The translations under genes were made by a program, and so were the position numbers. Of a stretch of 64,000 bases of DNA, positions 62,010 through 64,000 are shown in pieces. Positions within the stretch are counted from its first letter, which is position 1. Each line of letters begins with the position of its first letter. Source of the DNA: Halichondria panicea (lineage: Eukaryota > Porifera > Demospongiae > Suberitida > Halichondriidae); contig NC_087379.1 in NCBI RefSeq assembly GCF_963675165.1, positions 5,597,442-5,661,441 on the forward strand, in the 5' to 3' direction. The notes below the pieces were generated by a model. That model saw only the letters and a list, made by a program, of their open reading frames with translations. It was not told the origin of the DNA and did no database searches.

Positions 62010-62719
62010 CTTGGGTATTATTGAATAGCATAAATAGGACAAGAATTGATTTGAATATAATGTTCAATGGTTCAATCCTCCATTTTGTTTCCCAAAAGGG
62101 CCAGGTCTTGTTTGGGTGATTGCTGATTATACTCTCTACTCTTCAACTTATAATACTTGAAAATGGCACACGACAAACTGATCGTTTCCTCTGAGTCGAT
62201 TTATGATGCACTTCAGTGATAATTCTTCTCCTTGGATATTGAGCTTCTCACTTGCTGGCAAACAGGCTTTTAGGGATCCACCATTAATTTACCACAAGAC
62301 AGGAAAAAGATGTAATCAGTACTTACAAATAACTGCCCAATCAAATTGTTCCATGCAGTCATGTGCACAAAACATTAAAGACCACACCTTTTGTGGTTTC
62401 CATGTGTGCAATTTCCTAACCACAAGAATGAATATTTGACACAAGTTTAATTATTGTAGCTAAATTTTTGTTTATGATTAATATTCGTTAACCACAATTT
62501 TAATCATGGACGATGAACAATATTCAATTTTTTCCCTGAATTTATTTCGTACAATGACCCGACGGCAAAGTTAAATTGCCGGAACAGGGCAAAATTATAA
62601 TGAAATTCAGAAATACTAATATATGTATCATACAGTCGGGGAAATTAGACATGGAAACTATCGTCATCAATAAACATCTCTCCTAGATTCAAGCTGATCT
62701 GATAAACTGTCCTAAATGT
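62010..62719. other. intergenic, CHD4 5' side and SSR3 3' side
   Basis: About 700 bases hold the CHD4 promoter and leader (transcribed leftwards) and the 3' end of SSR3, which is also on the minus strand. No further gene or TATA box is seen. Confidence 0.5.
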
Positions 62720-63889
62720 TCATACACCTGTTGAGAGGAGAGCACACAATCCACCAGCTCCTGCCGTGGCAACAACGTAGTTTCTGAGACAAAGAGTCAA
62801 GGAGAACACACAAGCAGACAGCGCGTAGTTACACGAAGAATCATCCATACAAATACATACTGTAGGGATGGCTGGCTAACTGTAAACTATAAGGTCCACT
62901 AGTAATTTAGTGCAATTAAGGTTTGAAAAGGCTTGTAATGCTAGCTACCAAGCATGTAGCTAGTAAGTTCACACGCAGCTCAGCCTAGAGCTTACATTAT
63001 ATTCAACACTACACGGCGGAGTTGTGCTAGGCCAAACACCAGCATCCACCATTAGTACATACAGAAACAGCTAGAAAGTGAGAGTACACCACAACAATGG
63101 GGCCAAAGCAAGGCTGTGTGTGTGTGTTTAGACTACAGGTGAATTGTCCCCCAGAAACACAGGGTAGTCACAACAACAGTGTGGGAGGATACACGACAGG
63201 TGCAAACTGCCTGAGGAAGTAGAACAGTCCCAGGACGAGGAGCAGGTAGAGAGTGTTGTTGTAGAATATGGAGAAAGTCGTGGCCTCACTGTCAGCTACC
63301 TCATTCTTCTTCCATGAGATCCTGCAAAGTACGAGAAAAGTCTAATATGAATGCATGCCATTATACGATAACAAATACACCCTGCAACTGCAATTCTAGA
63401 CTAAACATAAAGGCTAGGGAGATAATCCTTTTGTACAGATCAAAAATAGTGGAAATCGACACCATTGTTGCCATCTCAAGCATTGTGTACCTTAAGATAG
63501 GTACATGTAGAATCAGAGTGTATAGAGCACTACAAAAGTTAATCGCCAATTCACTTTATACTGTAGTTTTTTACCTCTCATCCTTCTCAGCTTTGGTGAG
63601 TTTCTTTCCACTTCCGGAGTTCATGTCGGCCGAGATCTCTTTCGAGATGGCAGCTTCACGCTTCATTGCAATCCTAGGAAATAAATATCAATGACAAAGT
63701 AAACTTAGTATCGTATGTCACACTTGTAACTAGTACGTCTTAGGAGCTGGGTACAACCTTACTTGTGCTTCATGTTGACTTTGGTCTTCTTGTAAGCATG
63801 GGCCAGGAGCATTGTGCTGATGATGGTGAAGGCAACGAACACTATTCCGTAAGTGATGAGGTCCATCATCTGAACTCGCCAGTACAACC
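62720..63889 (-). CDS. SSR3: TRAP-gamma (signal sequence receptor subunit 3), 5' exons outside the window
   Basis: Four exons in phase: 63889-63763, 63673-63575, 63321-63193 and 62783-62720. They read [89 protein letters not shown] and [20 protein letters not shown] with a TGA stop. This is the vertebrate TRAP-gamma order ([20 protein letters not shown]), including its last two membrane segments. TRAP sits beside the Sec61 channel in the ER membrane and helps translocation of secretory proteins. The first exon(s), with the N-terminus and first membrane segment, lie beyond 64000. Confidence 0.93.
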
Positions 63890-64000
63890 CTGCATGGAAA
63901 GAGCACCTACATACATCACATATTGAAACAAAGCTTACAATACTTGTAAATTTTTACATTGTGTTTGAATAATTATAGCAATTAGGTATGCGTTTATTTT

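Overview
The window reads as animal nuclear DNA. Genes have many short introns with GT-AG borders, and I recognise metazoan orthologues (a Mi-2/CHD4-type remodeller, HECTD3, CYB5D1, NAA38, TRAP-gamma). The DNA is AT-rich with compact introns, is full of short foldback elements, and carries a tandem family of ankyrin/ZU5/death-domain genes. An early-branching animal, most likely a demosponge, is the best guess. The organism is inferred, not shown.

Region 1 (1-40.4 kb) is a cluster of four copies of one gene family. The full form, rebuilt in frame from copy 2, is 817 aa: about six ankyrin repeats (four of them on 99-bp phase-0 exons), a WW-like module without its second Trp, a ZU5 domain, an unassigned linker and a C-terminal death domain. 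Copy 1 (1-2875) enters the window inside its ZU5 exon and is intact to the stop. Copy 2 (4865-12130) is complete. Copy 3 has its first exon at 16872 and its remaining, partly broken ankyrin exons at 34240-36716, split by about 17 kb of foreign DNA. Copy 4 (37371-40308) stops just after ZU5 and lacks the death domain. Relics of death-domain and CARD-like exons lie between the copies.

Region 2 (17.0-34.2 kb) is the DNA separating the two parts of copy 3. It is bounded by a direct repeat of about 110 bp (17562 and 34056). It holds one intronless 215-aa gene of unknown function with its own TATA box (19936-20583). It also holds a very large, diverged inverted repeat (arms about 23.1-25.4 and 28.4-33.0 kb), each arm carrying a satellite of about 165-bp units (about 8 and 13 copies). 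Smaller TA-flanked foldback elements are inserted throughout.

Region 3 (41.4-64 kb) is gene-dense and conserved. HECTD3 (E3 ligase) and CYB5D1 lie on the minus strand. NAA38 (NatC subunit) is head-to-head with CYB5D1, with start codons about 116 bp apart, suggesting a shared promoter. A 31-exon CHD4/Mi-2 gene on the minus strand (62009 to 46544; 1,973 aa rebuilt, all exon phases consistent) follows. It has one PHD finger where most relatives have two, and a Gln/Ser/Thr-rich tail. A small TATA-driven gene for a secreted protein lies antisense inside the intron just upstream of its PHD exon. The 3' part of TRAP-gamma (SSR3) runs off the right edge.

The conserved genes serve separate housekeeping roles: ubiquitin ligation, N-terminal acetylation, chromatin remodelling and ER translocation. 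The ankyrin/ZU5/death cluster looks like a fast-evolving signalling or innate-immune family.
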